From Piscinibacter gummiphilus (GTDB lineage Bacteria; Pseudomonadota; Gammaproteobacteria; Burkholderiales; Burkholderiaceae_C), in the NCBI RefSeq assembly GCF_032681285.1, contig NZ_CP136336.1, positions 5,009,001 through 5,073,000 on the forward strand: 64,000 bases of DNA, written 5' to 3'. A program made the position numbers and the translations under genes. Shown here in pieces: positions 19,641 to 30,540 of this stretch (the stretch's first letter is position 1; the number at the start of each line of letters is the position of its first letter). The notes beneath the pieces were generated by a model that was not told the origin of the DNA, did no database searches, and saw only the letters and a list, made by a program, of their open reading frames with translations.

Positions 19641-19674
19641 AAAGCCCGCAGGGCTTTTGACTCCTTGCGGGCTT
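19641..19674 (-). promoter_or_regulatory. Alternative hairpins between tRNA-Trp and secE
   Basis: Directly after the tRNA CCA end, the transcript can form a 9-bp stem AAGCCCGCA/TGCGGGCTT (19666-19674 with 19642-19650). Alternatively it can form a compact AAAGCCC/GGGCTTT stem with a 3-base loop (19651-19657 with 19641-19647). The two share bases and exclude each other. This looks like a processing or partial termination site between the tRNA and secE. Confidence 0.45.
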
Positions 19675-19749
19675 GGCAGGGGCAGTAGGAATCGAACCTA
19701 CAACCTCTGGTTTTGGAGACCAGCGCTCTGCCAATTGAGCTATACCCCT
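19674..19749 (-). tRNA. tRNA-Trp (CCA)
   Basis: A 76-base cloverleaf: acceptor AGGGGTA/TGCCCCT with one G-U pair, D arm, anticodon loop CTCCAAA giving anticodon CCA, a T arm with GTTCGATTC, and an encoded CCA end. It lies between tuf copy 2 and secE, the usual place in Burkholderiales. Confidence 0.97.
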
Positions 19750-19765
19750 GTGGCTTTTTCTGACC

Positions 19766-20956
<1,191 letters not shown>

Positions 20957-21002
20957 TTTTCGAGCTCCTAGCGGTCGAGAGAGACGATGCTGAAGAAAAC
21001 TG

Positions 21003-21077
<75 letters not shown>

Positions 21078-21146
21078 CGAACCAAACTTCGGTGCCAATC
21101 GACACTGGTTTGCGCTTTGAACCACGCAAACCACTGGCGACATCTA

Positions 21147-21220
21147 TGGAGCGGGAGACGGGAATCGAACCCGCGTCATTAGCTTGGAAGGCTAGGGTTC
21201 TACCATTGAACTACTCCCGC
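21147..21220 (-). tRNA. tRNA-Gly (TCC)
   Basis: A 74-base cloverleaf: acceptor GCGGGAG/CTCCCGC, anticodon loop CTTCCAA giving anticodon TCC, T arm with GTTCGATTC, and an encoded CCA. It is second in the tRNA-Tyr-Gly-Thr-tuf unit. Confidence 0.97.
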
Positions 21221-21283
21221 TCGGGAGCCCCTTCAGGCGCCATGCCATCCGGGTTCAACACTCGTTTTGAAATCGGTTCGCTT

Positions 21284-21369
21284 TGGTGGAGGAGGCTGGA
21301 TTCGAACCAGCGTAGGCGTAAGCCAACAGATTTACAGTCTGCCCCCTTTAGCCACTCGGGCACCCCTCC
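21284..21369 (-). tRNA. tRNA-Tyr (GTA)
   Basis: An 86-base class II tRNA: acceptor GGAGGGG/CTCCTCC, a long variable arm, anticodon loop CTGTAAA giving anticodon GTA, T arm with GTTCGAATC, and an encoded CCA. It is first in the tRNA-tuf-tRNA unit. Confidence 0.97.
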
Positions 21370-21383
21370 AAAGCGAACCCGGG

Positions 21384-21389
21384 ACTATA
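21384..21389 (-). promoter_or_regulatory. -10 element of the tRNA-Tyr/Gly/Thr-tuf operon
   Basis: TATAGT lies 15 bases before the first base of tRNA-Tyr and is followed by a GC-rich discriminator (CCCGGG), typical of stringently controlled tRNA promoters. A good -35 was not found; the best hexamer at 17 bases (TGCGGA) is poor. Confidence 0.6.
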
Positions 21390-21413
21390 GCATCAAATTT
21401 TGCGGATCCGCAC

Positions 21414-22079
21414 TCACAGAGCCCACCAGTCGACGAGTTGCTGGGTGGCCACGAAGTGGCTGCCGTCGGCCATGAACTGCTTGTGGAGGTCGTAGGACGG
21501 ATGGCGCGTGGTCAACACACGCGGCTGCACACCTGGTGGCAGTGCCTGGGCGAGGAAATCCTGAGCCTTGCCACCCCAAAGCAGGAATGTGGGCGGATTG
21601 CTCCGCCGGCTCAACGCCGACACGATTTCAGATGTAAGTGCAAGCCAACCAACCTTGAGATGACTGCCTGCGGCGCCGATCTCAACCGTCAGTGCCGGGT
21701 TCAAGAGCAACACGCCCTGCCGGGCCCAGCCGTCCAGTTTCCACACCGCAGGCGGCACCCAACCGGGTCGGTCTGCGGCCAACACTTCAAAGATGCGGGC
21801 CAGCGACCGTGGCCTGCCATGCCCGGCCGAAAAGGCAAGGCCATCGGCATGGCCAGCCGTGGGGTACGGGTCCTGGCCGAAGATCACGACCTTGGCCTCC
21901 TGGGGCGACACGAGGCGCAGGGCGCGGAACGGATCTTCCGGGCCGATCGGCCTGTCGGCGGAGACTTGCTTGATCCGCTCGATCAAGGCCTCCTGCTTGT
22001 CGACCGTCCAGCCAGGCAGCACCTCGCGCCACGCCTCGGGCACCGTGCCGAAGGCGGCGCGCAGGTCATCGGCGGTCAT
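21414..22079 (-). CDS. ung: Uracil-DNA glycosylase
   Basis: A 221-residue family 1 uracil-DNA glycosylase, which removes uracil from DNA in base excision repair. The catalytic water-activating motif reads [17 protein letters not shown] with D70. LLNPALTVE is at 125-133 and the leucine-loop histidine motif RHPSYD has H193. Compared with the classical enzyme, PYH is PYP and HPSP is HPSY, so it is a divergent member. It overlaps the trpC stop by four bases and is the last gene of the trp operon. Confidence 0.88.
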   Translation of the reverse strand: MTADDLRAAFGTVPEAWREVLPGWTVDKQEALIERIKQVSADRPIGPEDPFRALRLVSPQEAKVVIFGQDPYPTAGHADGLAFSAGHGRPRSLARIFEVLAADRPGWVPPAVWKLDGWARQGVLLLNPALTVEIGAAGSHLKVGWLALTSEIVSALSRRSNPPTFLLWGGKAQDFLAQALPPGVQPRVLTTRHPSYDLHKQFMADGSHFVATQQLVDWWAL

Positions 22080-22864
22080 GCGAAGAGTTGCGCCAGCGCT
22101 GCACCCGGGTCGGCAGCGCGCATGAACGCTTCACCGACCAGGAAAGCGTGGACGTTGGCGTCGCGCATGCGGGCCACATCGGCTGCACCGAGGATGCCGC
22201 TTTCCGTTACGAGCAGCCGGTCGCGAGGCACGCGGGGCAGCAAGGACAGCGTCGTGTCCAGCGTCACCTCGAAGGTGCGCAGGTTCCGGTTGTTGACGCC
22301 GACGAGCGGCGTCTTCAATTTCAGCGCCCGGTCGAGTTCGGCGCCATCGTGCACCTCGACCAGCACCGCCATGCCCAGCGACAGCGCCTGCGCCTCCAGA
22401 TCGGCCATCTGCGCGTCGTCGAGGCACGCCGCGATGAGGAGGATGCAGTCCGCCCCCATCGCCCGCGCCTCGTAGACCTGGTATGGGTCGACCATGAAAT
22501 CCTTGCGCAACACCGGCAAGGCGCAGGCGGCACGCGCCTGCTGCAGATAGGCCGCCGAACCCTGGAAGAACTGAACATCGGTCAGCACGCTCAGGCAGGC
22601 CGCCCCGTGGCGTTCGTAGCTGGTGGCGATGTCGGCCGGCACGAAGTACTCGCGCAGCACGCCCTTGCTGGGGCTGGCCTTCTTCACCTCGGCGATCACT
22701 GCCGCCTGGCCCGCGGCCACCTTGCGCCGCAGGGCGGCAACGAAGTCGCGGACGTCCGTGCGCGCCTCGGCCTCGCGGCGCAGCGACGCCAGGTCGCGCT
22801 GGCGGCTGGCGGCGGCGATCTCCTCGCGCTTGACCGCCACGATCTTGTCGAGGATGTCGCTCAT
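22076..22864 (-). CDS. trpC: Indole-3-glycerol phosphate synthase
   Basis: A 262-residue (beta/alpha)8 enzyme that closes the indole ring in tryptophan synthesis. Conserved segments are [16 protein letters not shown] near residues 60-75, [26 protein letters not shown] in the middle and [13 protein letters not shown] before the C-terminus. The monofunctional length shows it is not fused to TrpF. It overlaps trpD and ung by four bases each. Confidence 0.97.
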   Translation of the reverse strand: MSDILDKIVAVKREEIAAASRQRDLASLRREAEARTDVRDFVAALRRKVAAGQAAVIAEVKKASPSKGVLREYFVPADIATSYERHGAACLSVLTDVQFFQGSAAYLQQARAACALPVLRKDFMVDPYQVYEARAMGADCILLIAACLDDAQMADLEAQALSLGMAVLVEVHDGAELDRALKLKTPLVGVNNRNLRTFEVTLDTTLSLLPRVPRDRLLVTESGILGAADVARMRDANVHAFLVGEAFMRAADPGAALAQLFA

Positions 22865-23892
22865 GATTTGAATTGCTGGGTGGCGGCCACGAACTGGCTC
22901 AGTTTCTTGGTGGCGGCGCCGGATGCCACCGCTTCGCGGGCGCGCCTGACGCCGTCGGCGATCGACGACACCACGTTCGCGCAGTACAAGGCCCCACCCG
23001 CGTTGAGCAGCACGATGTCGCGCAAGGGCCCGTCTTCATTGGCCAGCGCACGCTGGATGCACTGCACCGACTCGGCCTTGTCGGCCACGCGCAACACGCG
23101 GCTGTCGTATACGGGCATGCCGAAGTCGCTCGGGTGCACCACGTATTCGCGCACCTCGCCGTTCTTGAGTTCGCCGATCAGCGTCTCGCCCGAGAGAGAG
23201 ATCTCGTCCATGCCGTTCATGCCGTAGACCACCATCACGTGGTCGGAGCCGAGGCGCTGCAGCACACGCACCTGGATGCCCACCAGATCGGCATGGAAGA
23301 CCCCCATCAGCTGATTCGGCGCCTGTGCCGGGTTGGTCAGCGGCCCCAGGATGTTGAAGATCGTGCGCACGCCGAGCTCCTTGCGCACCGGCGCGGCATG
23401 CTTCATCGACGCGTGGTGGTTCGGAGCGAACATGAAGCCGATGCCGGTCTGCTCCAGACACTGCGCGACCTGGTCCGGCGTGAGGTTCACATTGGCGCCG
23501 AACGCCTCCAGTACGTCGGCGCTGCCGGTGCTCGAGGACACGCTGCGCCCGCCATGCTTGGCCACCCGCGCCCCCGCGGAGGCCGCCACGAACATGGCCG
23601 CGGTCGAAATGTTGAAGGTGTGCGCACCATCACCGCCGGTCCCGCACAGATCGACGAGGTGCGCCTTGTCGGCCACGGGCACCGGCGTCGCCAGTTCGCG
23701 CATCACCTGCGCGGCCGCGGCGATCTCGCCGATGGTTTCTTTCTTGACACGCAAGCCCATTGAGAGCGCCGCGATCATCACTGGCGACATCTCGCCGCTC
23801 ATGATGCGGCGCATCAGCGTGAGCATCTCATCGTGGAAGATCTCGCGGTGATCGATGACGCGCGCCAGCGCTTCGGTGTTGGTGATGGTCAT
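22861..23892 (-). CDS. trpD: Anthranilate phosphoribosyltransferase
   Basis: A 343-residue TrpD that joins anthranilate to PRPP. The PRPP-binding motif [17 protein letters not shown] is near residues 82-98 and the [19 protein letters not shown] segment follows. It overlaps trpC by four bases and begins 12 bases after the threonine aldolase gene, so it belongs to the same operon. Confidence 0.97.
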   Translation of the reverse strand: MTITNTEALARVIDHREIFHDEMLTLMRRIMSGEMSPVMIAALSMGLRVKKETIGEIAAAAQVMRELATPVPVADKAHLVDLCGTGGDGAHTFNISTAAMFVAASAGARVAKHGGRSVSSSTGSADVLEAFGANVNLTPDQVAQCLEQTGIGFMFAPNHHASMKHAAPVRKELGVRTIFNILGPLTNPAQAPNQLMGVFHADLVGIQVRVLQRLGSDHVMVVYGMNGMDEISLSGETLIGELKNGEVREYVVHPSDFGMPVYDSRVLRVADKAESVQCIQRALANEDGPLRDIVLLNAGGALYCANVVSSIADGVRRAREAVASGAATKKLSQFVAATQQFKS

Positions 23893-23904
23893 GGCGGTCA
23901 GGGC

Positions 23905-24915
23905 TCAAACGTTGAAGTAGTCGCGCACGGCGGCGACAGCGCGGTCCACGCCTTCGGCGTCGACGTCGAGGTGGGTCACGAAGCGCAGGCGGTACAGCCC
24001 GGTGGCCAGCACACCACGCGATTCGAGATGCGGCAGCAGGCCGGCAGCGCGATCGCCGGCGACATCGATGAAGACGATGTTGGTCTCCGGCCTTTCCACC
24101 GTGAGCCCTGCGATGCCTTGCAGCCCCTCGGCCAGACGGCGAGCCAGCGCGTGGTCGTCGGCCAGTCGCTCAACGTGGTGATCGAGCGCATAGAGGGCAC
24201 CGGCGGCGATGACACCGGCTTGTCGCAGCCCGCCACCCAGCATCTTGCGCCAGCGTTGGGCGCTCTTGATCAGCGCTTTCGATCCGCACAGCGCAGAGCC
24301 AACCGGCGCACCGAGGCCTTTCGAGAAACACACCGAGAGCGAATCGAAGTGGCTCGCGATCTCACGCACGGGTACACCGAGCGCCGTCGCCGCATTGAAG
24401 ACCCGAGCCCCGTCGAGGTGGGTGGCGAGGCCGCGGCGCCGCGCCAACGCCGTCGCCTCGGCCATGAAGGACATCGGCAAAGCCTTGCCGCCAAGCGTGT
24501 TCTCCAAACACAACAACCGGCTCTTCGCAAAGTGCGCATCGTCGGGCTTGATCGCTGCCTCGATGCTCGCCAGCGAGAGCGTGCCATCGGCCTCATGCTC
24601 CAGCGGTTGCGGCTGCACGCTGCCCAGCACCGCCGCACCGCCGGCCTCCCAGCGGTAGGTGTGGTGCATCTGGCCGACGATGTACTCGTCGCCACGCCCA
24701 CAGTGGCTCATGATGGCCGCGAGGTTGCTTTGCGTGCCGCTCGTCATGTAGAGCGCTGCTTCCTTCCCGGTGAGGCTCGCGATCCTCTCCTGCAATGCGT
24801 TCACGGTCGGGTCGTCGCCGAACACGTCATCGCCCACCTCGGCGCGCGCCATCGCCTCGCGCATGGCGGGCGTGGGCCGGGTGACCGTGTCGCTGCGCAG
24901 GTCGACGACCTTCAT
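23905..24915 (-). CDS. ltaE: Low-specificity L-threonine aldolase
   Basis: A 336-residue PLP enzyme of the beta-eliminating lyase/threonine aldolase family, which cleaves threonine or allo-threonine to glycine and acetaldehyde. Visible motifs are [15 protein letters not shown] at the start, [11 protein letters not shown] at 167-177 and the PLP lysine K199 in [12 protein letters not shown]. It sits between trpG (7 bases) and trpD (12 bases), an unusual place inside a tryptophan operon. The link to tryptophan synthesis is not obvious; glycine/serine supply is one possibility. Confidence 0.9.
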   Translation of the reverse strand: MKVVDLRSDTVTRPTPAMREAMARAEVGDDVFGDDPTVNALQERIASLTGKEAALYMTSGTQSNLAAIMSHCGRGDEYIVGQMHHTYRWEAGGAAVLGSVQPQPLEHEADGTLSLASIEAAIKPDDAHFAKSRLLCLENTLGGKALPMSFMAEATALARRRGLATHLDGARVFNAATALGVPVREIASHFDSLSVCFSKGLGAPVGSALCGSKALIKSAQRWRKMLGGGLRQAGVIAAGALYALDHHVERLADDHALARRLAEGLQGIAGLTVERPETNIVFIDVAGDRAAGLLPHLESRGVLATGLYRLRFVTHLDVDAEGVDRAVAAVRDYFNV

Positions 24916-24922
24916 GCGAACC

Positions 24923-25507
24923 TCAGTTCTTCAGCTCGAGGAAGTTCTTCAGCATCGCGTGCCCATGCTCGGTGAGGATGGACTCGGGATGGAACTGCAC
25001 GCCTTCCAGCGGCGTCTTCGTGCCCGCGAGCGCGGTGTGACGCACCCCCATGATCTCGTCGTCCTGCGAGGTGGAGGTGATCTCCAGCTCCTTCGGCAAG
25101 GTGGCACGCTCGATCACCAGCGAGTGGTAGCGGATGACGGTGAACTTGTCGGGCAACCCAGCGTAGACGCCGCGCTTGTCGGTGCTGATGACATCGGTCT
25201 TGCCGTGCATCTGCGTCTTCGCCCGAACGATCTTGCCCTTGAGCGCCGCACCAATCGCCTGGTGACCGAGGCACACGCCGAGGATGGGCAGCTTCCCGGC
25301 GAAGTGCTGGATCGCGCTCACGCAGATGCCGGCCTCGGCCGGCGAGCACGGGCCCGGCGACAACACCAACTGATCGGGCTTCAGCTCGCTGATGCCCTCG
25401 AGCGTGATCTCGTCGTTGCGGAACACCCGCACGTCTTCGCCCAGCTCGGCGAAGTACTGCACCAGGTTGTAGGTGAAGCTGTCGTAGTTGTCGATCATGA
25501 GCAGCAT
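24923..25507 (-). CDS. trpG: Anthranilate synthase component II (glutamine amidotransferase)
   Basis: A 194-residue class I glutamine amidotransferase that provides ammonia to TrpE. The start [19 protein letters not shown] at 25507 is the family start, one base after the trpE stop; the frame is open further upstream only as a shadow inside trpE. Catalytic Cys is in [11 protein letters not shown], and His/Glu in [13 protein letters not shown]. It may also serve folate synthesis as PabA. Confidence 0.97.
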   Translation of the reverse strand: MLLMIDNYDSFTYNLVQYFAELGEDVRVFRNDEITLEGISELKPDQLVLSPGPCSPAEAGICVSAIQHFAGKLPILGVCLGHQAIGAALKGKIVRAKTQMHGKTDVISTDKRGVYAGLPDKFTVIRYHSLVIERATLPKELEITSTSQDDEIMGVRHTALAGTKTPLEGVQFHPESILTEHGHAMLKNFLELKN

Positions 25508-25508
25508 G

Positions 25509-26993
25509 TCAGAAGCCCTCCTCGACGAGTTCGGCAGCACGAAGGAGCGCACGCGCCTTCGCTTCGGTTTCCTTCCATTCCAGCTCGGGCACCGAGTCGG
25601 CCACGACACCCGCCGCCGCCTGCACGTACAGCGTGTTGTCCTTGATGATGCCGGTGCGGATGGCGATGGCCACATCCATGTCGCCGGCAAAACTCAGGTA
25701 ACCGCACGCGCCGCCGTAGATGCCACGCTTCACCGGCTCGAGCTCGTCGATGATCTCCATCGCCCGCACCTTGGGCGCGCCGGTCAGCGTGCCAGCCGGG
25801 AAGGTGGCCTTGAGCACATCGAGATTGCTCATCCCGTCTTTCAGGATGCCTTCGACATTGCTCACGATGTGCATCACGTGCGAGTAGCGCTCGATCACGA
25901 AGGCGTCGGTCACCTTCACGCTGCCGGTCTTGGCGATGCGGCCGATGTCGTTGCGCGCCAGGTCGATCAGCATGACGTGCTCGGCGCGCTCCTTCGGGTC
26001 GGCGCTGAGTTCGGCTTCGAGTGCCTTGTCCTGCTCGGGCGTGGCACCGCGAGGCCGCGTGCCGGCCAGCGGGCGGATCGTCACCTTCTGCCCTTCGGGC
26101 GTGTGCTCCTGGCGCACCAGGATCTCGGGGGAGGCGCCGACGATCTGGAAGTCGCCCATGTCATAGAAGTACATGTAGGGCGACGGGTTCAGCGAGCGCA
26201 ACGCGCGGTAGAGGCTGAGCGGTGACTCCGTGTAGCGCTTCTTCAGCCGCTGGCCGATCTGCACCTGCATCATGTCGCCGGCCGCGATGTACTCCTTCGA
26301 CTTGAGCACCGCGGCGAGGTAGTCCTCTTTCGCGAACTCGCGCTCCACCGCATGCGAGGTGCCGCGCTTCACCGGCGGCGCGGTCACGCTGTACTTGAGC
26401 TTGTCGGAGAGCTCGGCCAGGCGCCGCTTGCTGCGGAAGTAGGCCTCGGGCTGCGACGGGTCGGCGTAGACGATGAGGTAGAGCCGGCCCGACAGGTTGT
26501 CGATCACGGCCAGCTCTTCGCACTGCAGCAGCAGCACATCGGGCGTGTCGACGCCCCCGGGCTTCTCGGTCTTGGCGAGCTTCGGCTCGATGTAGCGCAC
26601 CGCGTCGTAGCCGAAGTAGCCGGCCAGGCCACCGCAGAAGCGTGGCAGGCCCGGGCGCAGCGCCACCTTGAAACGCTTCTGGTACTCGGCGATGAAATCG
26701 AGCGGGTTGCCTTCGTGCGTCTCGACCACCTTGCCGTCGGTGACGACTTCGGTGCGAAAGCCCGTGGCGCGCAGCAGCGTGCGAGCCGGCAGCCCGATGA
26801 ACGAATAACGCCCGAAGCGCTCGCCCCCCACCACCGATTCGAGCAGGAAGCTGTGCTTTCCGCTGCCCGAGGCATAGGCCAGCTTGAGGTAGAGCGAGAG
26901 GGGAGTTTCGAGGTCCGCGAAGGCTTCGGCCATCAGCGGAATGCGGTTGAAGCCTTCTGAGGCAAGGCTCTTGAATTCGAGTTCGGTGATCAC
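25509..26993 (-). CDS. trpE: Anthranilate synthase component I
   Basis: A 494-residue chorismate-binding enzyme, first of the tryptophan branch. It starts at a GTG (26993) with a GGAGGG sequence about 11 bases before it. The C-terminal chorismate domain shows [37 protein letters not shown] and [20 protein letters not shown]. The N-terminal region carries the tryptophan-feedback site, including [18 protein letters not shown]. It is the first gene of trpE-trpG-ltaE-trpD-trpC-ung. Confidence 0.97.
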   Translation of the reverse strand: MITELEFKSLASEGFNRIPLMAEAFADLETPLSLYLKLAYASGSGKHSFLLESVVGGERFGRYSFIGLPARTLLRATGFRTEVVTDGKVVETHEGNPLDFIAEYQKRFKVALRPGLPRFCGGLAGYFGYDAVRYIEPKLAKTEKPGGVDTPDVLLLQCEELAVIDNLSGRLYLIVYADPSQPEAYFRSKRRLAELSDKLKYSVTAPPVKRGTSHAVEREFAKEDYLAAVLKSKEYIAAGDMMQVQIGQRLKKRYTESPLSLYRALRSLNPSPYMYFYDMGDFQIVGASPEILVRQEHTPEGQKVTIRPLAGTRPRGATPEQDKALEAELSADPKERAEHVMLIDLARNDIGRIAKTGSVKVTDAFVIERYSHVMHIVSNVEGILKDGMSNLDVLKATFPAGTLTGAPKVRAMEIIDELEPVKRGIYGGACGYLSFAGDMDVAIAIRTGIIKDNTLYVQAAAGVVADSVPELEWKETEAKARALLRAAELVEEGF

Positions 26994-27140
26994 CTTCTGG
27001 GCCCTCCAATGGCCCGGCGGGGCAAGACTGCAGCCCGCATGTGACGAGGTTCAGACGGACGGTGCCCGCGCGGGGCAGCCGGTGGAGCCGAAGGCGGAGC
27101 GTTTCACGACAACACGCTCAAGGCCGGCGGCAAACGCAAC

Positions 27141-27215
27141 CTACGGAAGCTGGCGACGCCAGGGCCAAGCTCCCCGGTCGTGCGACCCTTTGGTTTGTTT
27201 GCGCGCGATGAACAT
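27141..27215 (-). CDS. Candidate trp leader peptide (24 residues)
   Basis: A short reading frame 148 bases upstream of trpE, on the same strand, encodes MFIARKQTKGSHDRGAWPWR and four more residues. It has two Trp codons separated by one Pro codon near its end. A CTGGCG/CGCCAG dyad overlaps the Trp codons, and a TGCCC/GGGCA hairpin lies between it and trpE. A TACACT -10-like hexamer (27222-27227) would place the transcript start at or next to the ATG. No uridine-run terminator is visible, so classical attenuation is not proven. It could be a chance frame. Confidence 0.3.
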   Translation of the reverse strand: MFIARKQTKGSHDRGAWPWRRQLP

Positions 27216-27352
27216 CCAAAAAGTGTAGCAGGCAGGGTGAGCCCGGCCCCCGAATCGCGGGTTTCCGTGAACTCGGCCCCTGGCAACTCTCGGTCGGTTT
27301 GCGACAATCCCATGTTCCGCACGACCGTGCGATAAACGCCAGGAGACCCGCC

Positions 27353-27955
27353 TTGATTCGCAACATGATCATCGCCGCCGTTCTGTCGCTGACCGCCGCC
27401 GCCAGCGCTCTCGCCGACACCACCCAGGTCGCCGGGGTGAAGTACGACAACGGGCTCCAGGTGGGCAACACCCCGCTCGTGCTCAATGGCGCCGGCGTGC
27501 GCTACAAGGCCGTGTTCAAGGTCTACACCGCGGGCCTGTACCTCACGCGCAAGGCGAACAGCCCCGAAGCCGTGCTCAGCGCGCCGGGCCCGAAACGCAT
27601 GCACATCGTGATGCTGCGCGAGATCAACGCATCGGAACTGGGCAAGCTCTTCACCCGCGGCATGGAAGACAACGCGCCGAAGGACGAATTCTCCAAGTCG
27701 GTGGCCGGCACGCTCAAGATGAGCGAGATCTTCTTCCGCATCAAGAAGCTGAACGCCGGCGATTCGTTCTCGGTGGATTGGGTGCCGGGTGTCGGCACCA
27801 CCATCATCGTCAACGGCAAGCCCGCCGCCGATCCGATCAAGGAGCCCGAGTTCTTCTCTGCGCTGGTCAAGATCTGGCTGGGCCAGTCGCCCGCCGATTC
27901 GAACCTGAAAGACGCGCTGCTGGGCAAGCCGGCCGCGCTGCCGCCCAACAGCTGA
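27353..27955 (+). CDS. Secreted chalcone-isomerase-like protein
   Basis: A 200-residue protein starting at a TTG (27353) that has an AGGAG ribosome-binding site 7 bases before it; an ATG four codons later is the alternative. A signal peptide ends at about residue 24 (ALA-DTT). The mature part (VAGVKYDNGLQVGNTPLVLNG, YKAVFKVYTAGLYLT, FSVDWVPGVGTTIIVNGKPA) matches the bacterial chalcone-isomerase-like family, periplasmic proteins of unknown activity. It diverges from trpE across about 360 bases that otherwise hold only the possible leader peptide. Confidence 0.85.
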   Translation: MIRNMIIAAVLSLTAAASALADTTQVAGVKYDNGLQVGNTPLVLNGAGVRYKAVFKVYTAGLYLTRKANSPEAVLSAPGPKRMHIVMLREINASELGKLFTRGMEDNAPKDEFSKSVAGTLKMSEIFFRIKKLNAGDSFSVDWVPGVGTTIIVNGKPAADPIKEPEFFSALVKIWLGQSPADSNLKDALLGKPAALPPNS

Positions 27956-27956
27956 T

Positions 27957-28616
27957 TCAGGCCAGGGCGTCCAGCCGGTCGATCACGCCGTCGGCATCGA
28001 CCGCGTGAACCGGCTCGCCATGGTTGTAGCCGTAACTCACCAGCACCACCGGGCAGCCGGCGGCGCGCGCCGCACGCGCGTCATTGCTCGAATCGCCCAC
28101 CATCAACACGCGTGAGGGCGGCACCCCCAGCGCCTCGCAGGTCTTGAGCAGCGGCAAGGGGTCGGGCTTCTTGCGCTCGAACGCATCGCCACCGAAGACC
28201 TGGGCGAAGTAGCCATCGAGGCCTTTCTTTTCCAGCAGCGGCCGCGCAAACGCGGTCGGCTTGTTGGTCAGGCACGCCAGCACGAGGCCCCGTGCGCGCA
28301 GGGCGTGGAGCCCTTCGCGCACGCCGGGGTAGACGGCCGCATGCTCGCCGTTGATGCGCAGGTAGTGGTGCTGGTAGCGCGCCCATGCGGCGCCGAACGC
28401 CGAGGCTTCGCTGCCCACATGCGCCAGCGTGCTGCGGATCAGGTGTTCGGACCCTTTGCCGACCGTCTGCTCGATGAACGCACGGTCCACGCGCGACAGC
28501 GACAGGTCGTCGAGCATGGCGTTGAGGGCGACGTCGAAGTCCCCCAGCGTGTCGATCATCGTGCCGTCGAGGTCGACGATGGCCGCATCAAAATTCTCCA
28601 GCGCGTGCGACACCAT
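27957..28616 (-). CDS. gph: Phosphoglycolate phosphatase
   Basis: A 219-residue HAD-family phosphatase. The nucleophile motif DLDGTMIDT has D15 and D17, the cap domain follows, and the C-terminal motifs are KPDPLPLLKTCEALG and MVGDSSNDARAARAAG. It hydrolyses 2-phosphoglycolate arising from DNA repair or oxygenase activity. It is followed by rpe on the upstream side with a 6-base gap; the rpe-gph pair is common in proteobacteria. It converges on the chalcone-isomerase-like gene with a one-base gap. Confidence 0.9.
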   Translation of the reverse strand: MVSHALENFDAAIVDLDGTMIDTLGDFDVALNAMLDDLSLSRVDRAFIEQTVGKGSEHLIRSTLAHVGSEASAFGAAWARYQHHYLRINGEHAAVYPGVREGLHALRARGLVLACLTNKPTAFARPLLEKKGLDGYFAQVFGGDAFERKKPDPLPLLKTCEALGVPPSRVLMVGDSSNDARAARAAGCPVVLVSYGYNHGEPVHAVDADGVIDRLDALA

Positions 28617-28622
28617 CCGGGT

Positions 28623-29309
28623 TCAGCGACCGAGCTGCGCGCGCATCGCGTCGATCACACGCTTGTAGTCGGGCTTGCCGAAGATCGCGCTGCCGGCCAC
28701 GAAGGTGTCGGCGCCGGCATCGGCCACCTGGCGGATGTTGTCGACCTTGATGCCGCCGTCGACCTCGAGGCGGATGTCGCGCCCGCTCTTCTCGATGATC
28801 CTGCGTGCCTGCTCGACCTTCGTCAGCGCGCTCGAAATGAAGCTCTGCCCGCCGAAGCCGGGGTTCACGCTCATGATGAGGATGAGGTCGACCTTGTCGA
28901 TCACCCACTCCAGCACATCGAGCGGCTCGGCCGGGTTGAACACGAGGCCGGCCTGCTTGCCCTCGGCCTTGATGAGCTGCAGCGTGCGGTCCACGTGCGT
29001 GCTGGCGTCGGGGTGGAAGCTCACGAGGTCGGCGCCGGCCTTGCAGAAGGCCTGCGCGAGCGAGTCGACCGGCTGCACCATCAGATGCACGTCGATCGGC
29101 ACCGCAGTGCCATCAGCCTTCACCGAATGCTTGCGCAGCGCCTCGCAGATCATCGGCCCGAAGGTCAGGTTGGGCACGTAGTGGTTGTCCATCACGTCGA
29201 AATGGATCCAGTCGGCGCCGGCCGCGATCACATTGCGCACCTCCTCGCCCAGACGGGCGAAATCGGCAGAAAGAATGCTGGGGGCGATGCGGTAGGTGGG
29301 CGTGCTCAT
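28623..29309 (-). CDS. rpe: Ribulose-phosphate 3-epimerase
   Basis: A 228-residue TIM-barrel epimerase of the pentose phosphate pathway. [18 protein letters not shown] at the start, [17 protein letters not shown] (metal ligands His and Asp), [13 protein letters not shown] and [11 protein letters not shown] are all conserved. It is upstream of gph in the same operon and diverges from apaG. Confidence 0.97.
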   Translation of the reverse strand: MSTPTYRIAPSILSADFARLGEEVRNVIAAGADWIHFDVMDNHYVPNLTFGPMICEALRKHSVKADGTAVPIDVHLMVQPVDSLAQAFCKAGADLVSFHPDASTHVDRTLQLIKAEGKQAGLVFNPAEPLDVLEWVIDKVDLILIMSVNPGFGGQSFISSALTKVEQARRIIEKSGRDIRLEVDGGIKVDNIRQVADAGADTFVAGSAIFGKPDYKRVIDAMRAQLGR

Positions 29310-29344
29310 CCGCGGGATTTTAGGAGGCTCCCTAGAATCGACCG

Positions 29345-29719
29345 ATGGCCAAGCCCGAATTCACCTGCAGCGTCAGCGTGCGCCCCCTGCCCGAACAGGC
29401 AGACCCCGAGCAAGGCGTTCACGCCTATGCGTACACGATCCAGATCGTCAACACCGGAGACATCACCGCGCAGCTCATCGCGCGCCATTGGGTGATCACC
29501 GATGCGCGCGGCCACGTCGAGGAAGTGCGCGGCCTGGCCGTCGTCGGCCAGCAGCCGCTGCTCAAGCCGGGCGAGCGTTTCGAGTACACGAGCTGGACAC
29601 GCATCCACACGCCGCAAGGCAGCATGCGCGGCACCTTCTTCTGCATGACCGAAGACGCGCGGCCCTTCGACGCGGCCGTGCCCGAGTTCTCGCTCTCGGT
29701 CCCATCGACCTTGCATTGA
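29345..29719 (+). CDS. apaG: ApaG/Co2+-Mg2+ efflux-associated protein
   Basis: A 124-residue ApaG, a small fibronectin-type fold protein of uncertain function, often linked to Ap4A metabolism and cobalt tolerance. [43 protein letters not shown] and the [23 protein letters not shown] end are diagnostic. It is nine bases before cysE. Confidence 0.95.
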   Translation: MAKPEFTCSVSVRPLPEQADPEQGVHAYAYTIQIVNTGDITAQLIARHWVITDARGHVEEVRGLAVVGQQPLLKPGERFEYTSWTRIHTPQGSMRGTFFCMTEDARPFDAAVPEFSLSVPSTLH

Positions 29720-29727
29720 GCACGGGC

Positions 29728-30525
29728 ATGAACGCTCCGGCCGACCCGATCTGGCAGGCACTGCGCGCCGATGCCACTCAGCTCGCACACGCCGAGCCGG
29801 TGCTCGCGCGGCTGTTGCGCGCCGTGATCCTCGACCAACCCTCGCTGGAAGCTGCGCTGGCGGAGCTGCTCGCGCACAAGCTCGCATCGGCCGAGCTTCC
29901 CGTCGACGACCTGCGGACGCTCGTGCGCGACGCGCTGCAGGCCGAACCGCAGATCGGCCAGCTCGCGCGTGCCGACCTCGCCGCCATCAGCGAGCGCGAT
30001 CCGGCCGCCGGCTCGAGCGTCAACCCCGTCCTCAACCACAAGGGCTTCCACGCGCTGCAGACCCATCGCATCGCGCACTGGTACTGGGGCCGCAACCGAA
30101 GGGCCCTCGCGCAGTGCCTGCAGGGTCGCGCATCGGAAGTGTTCGCCGTCGACATCCACCCCGCAGCCGTGGTCGGTGCCGGCGTCTTCATCGACCACGC
30201 CACCGGCGTGGTGATCGGCGAAACGGCGGTGGTCGGCGACAACGTCTCCATCCTGCAAGGCGTGACGCTCGGCGGCACCGGCAAGGAGACAGGCGACCGC
30301 CACCCGAAGATCGGCCGCGGCGTGCTGCTCAGTGCCGGGGCCAAGGTGCTCGGCAACATCCGCGTCGGCGACGGCGCCAAGGTGGGTGCCGGCAGCGTAG
30401 TGCTCGACGAGGTGCCGCCGCACAAGACGGTGGTGGGCGTGCCGGCGCGCGTGGTGGGCACGCCACGTGCTGATCAGCCGGCGCTCGACATGGACCAGCA
30501 CATCGATCTCGACGGCGGCGGCTGA
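29728..30525 (+). CDS. cysE: Serine O-acetyltransferase
   Basis: A 265-residue CysE, which makes O-acetylserine for cysteine synthesis. The start MNAPADPIWQALRADATQ at 29728 is the family start. The N-terminal helical domain is followed by the left-handed hexapeptide helix with the catalytic histidines in VDIHPAAVVGAGVFIDHATGVVIGE and GGTGKETGDRHPKIGRGVLL. It follows apaG by eight bases. Confidence 0.95.
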   Translation: MNAPADPIWQALRADATQLAHAEPVLARLLRAVILDQPSLEAALAELLAHKLASAELPVDDLRTLVRDALQAEPQIGQLARADLAAISERDPAAGSSVNPVLNHKGFHALQTHRIAHWYWGRNRRALAQCLQGRASEVFAVDIHPAAVVGAGVFIDHATGVVIGETAVVGDNVSILQGVTLGGTGKETGDRHPKIGRGVLLSAGAKVLGNIRVGDGAKVGAGSVVLDEVPPHKTVVGVPARVVGTPRADQPALDMDQHIDLDGGG

Positions 30526-30540
30526 ACCCGCGCGCGTCTT

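Noticed and set aside
26994..27140. Intrinsic terminator for trp attenuation upstream of trpE
   Set aside because: Hairpins such as TGCCC/GGGCA exist but none is followed by a uridine run, so a terminator is not called.
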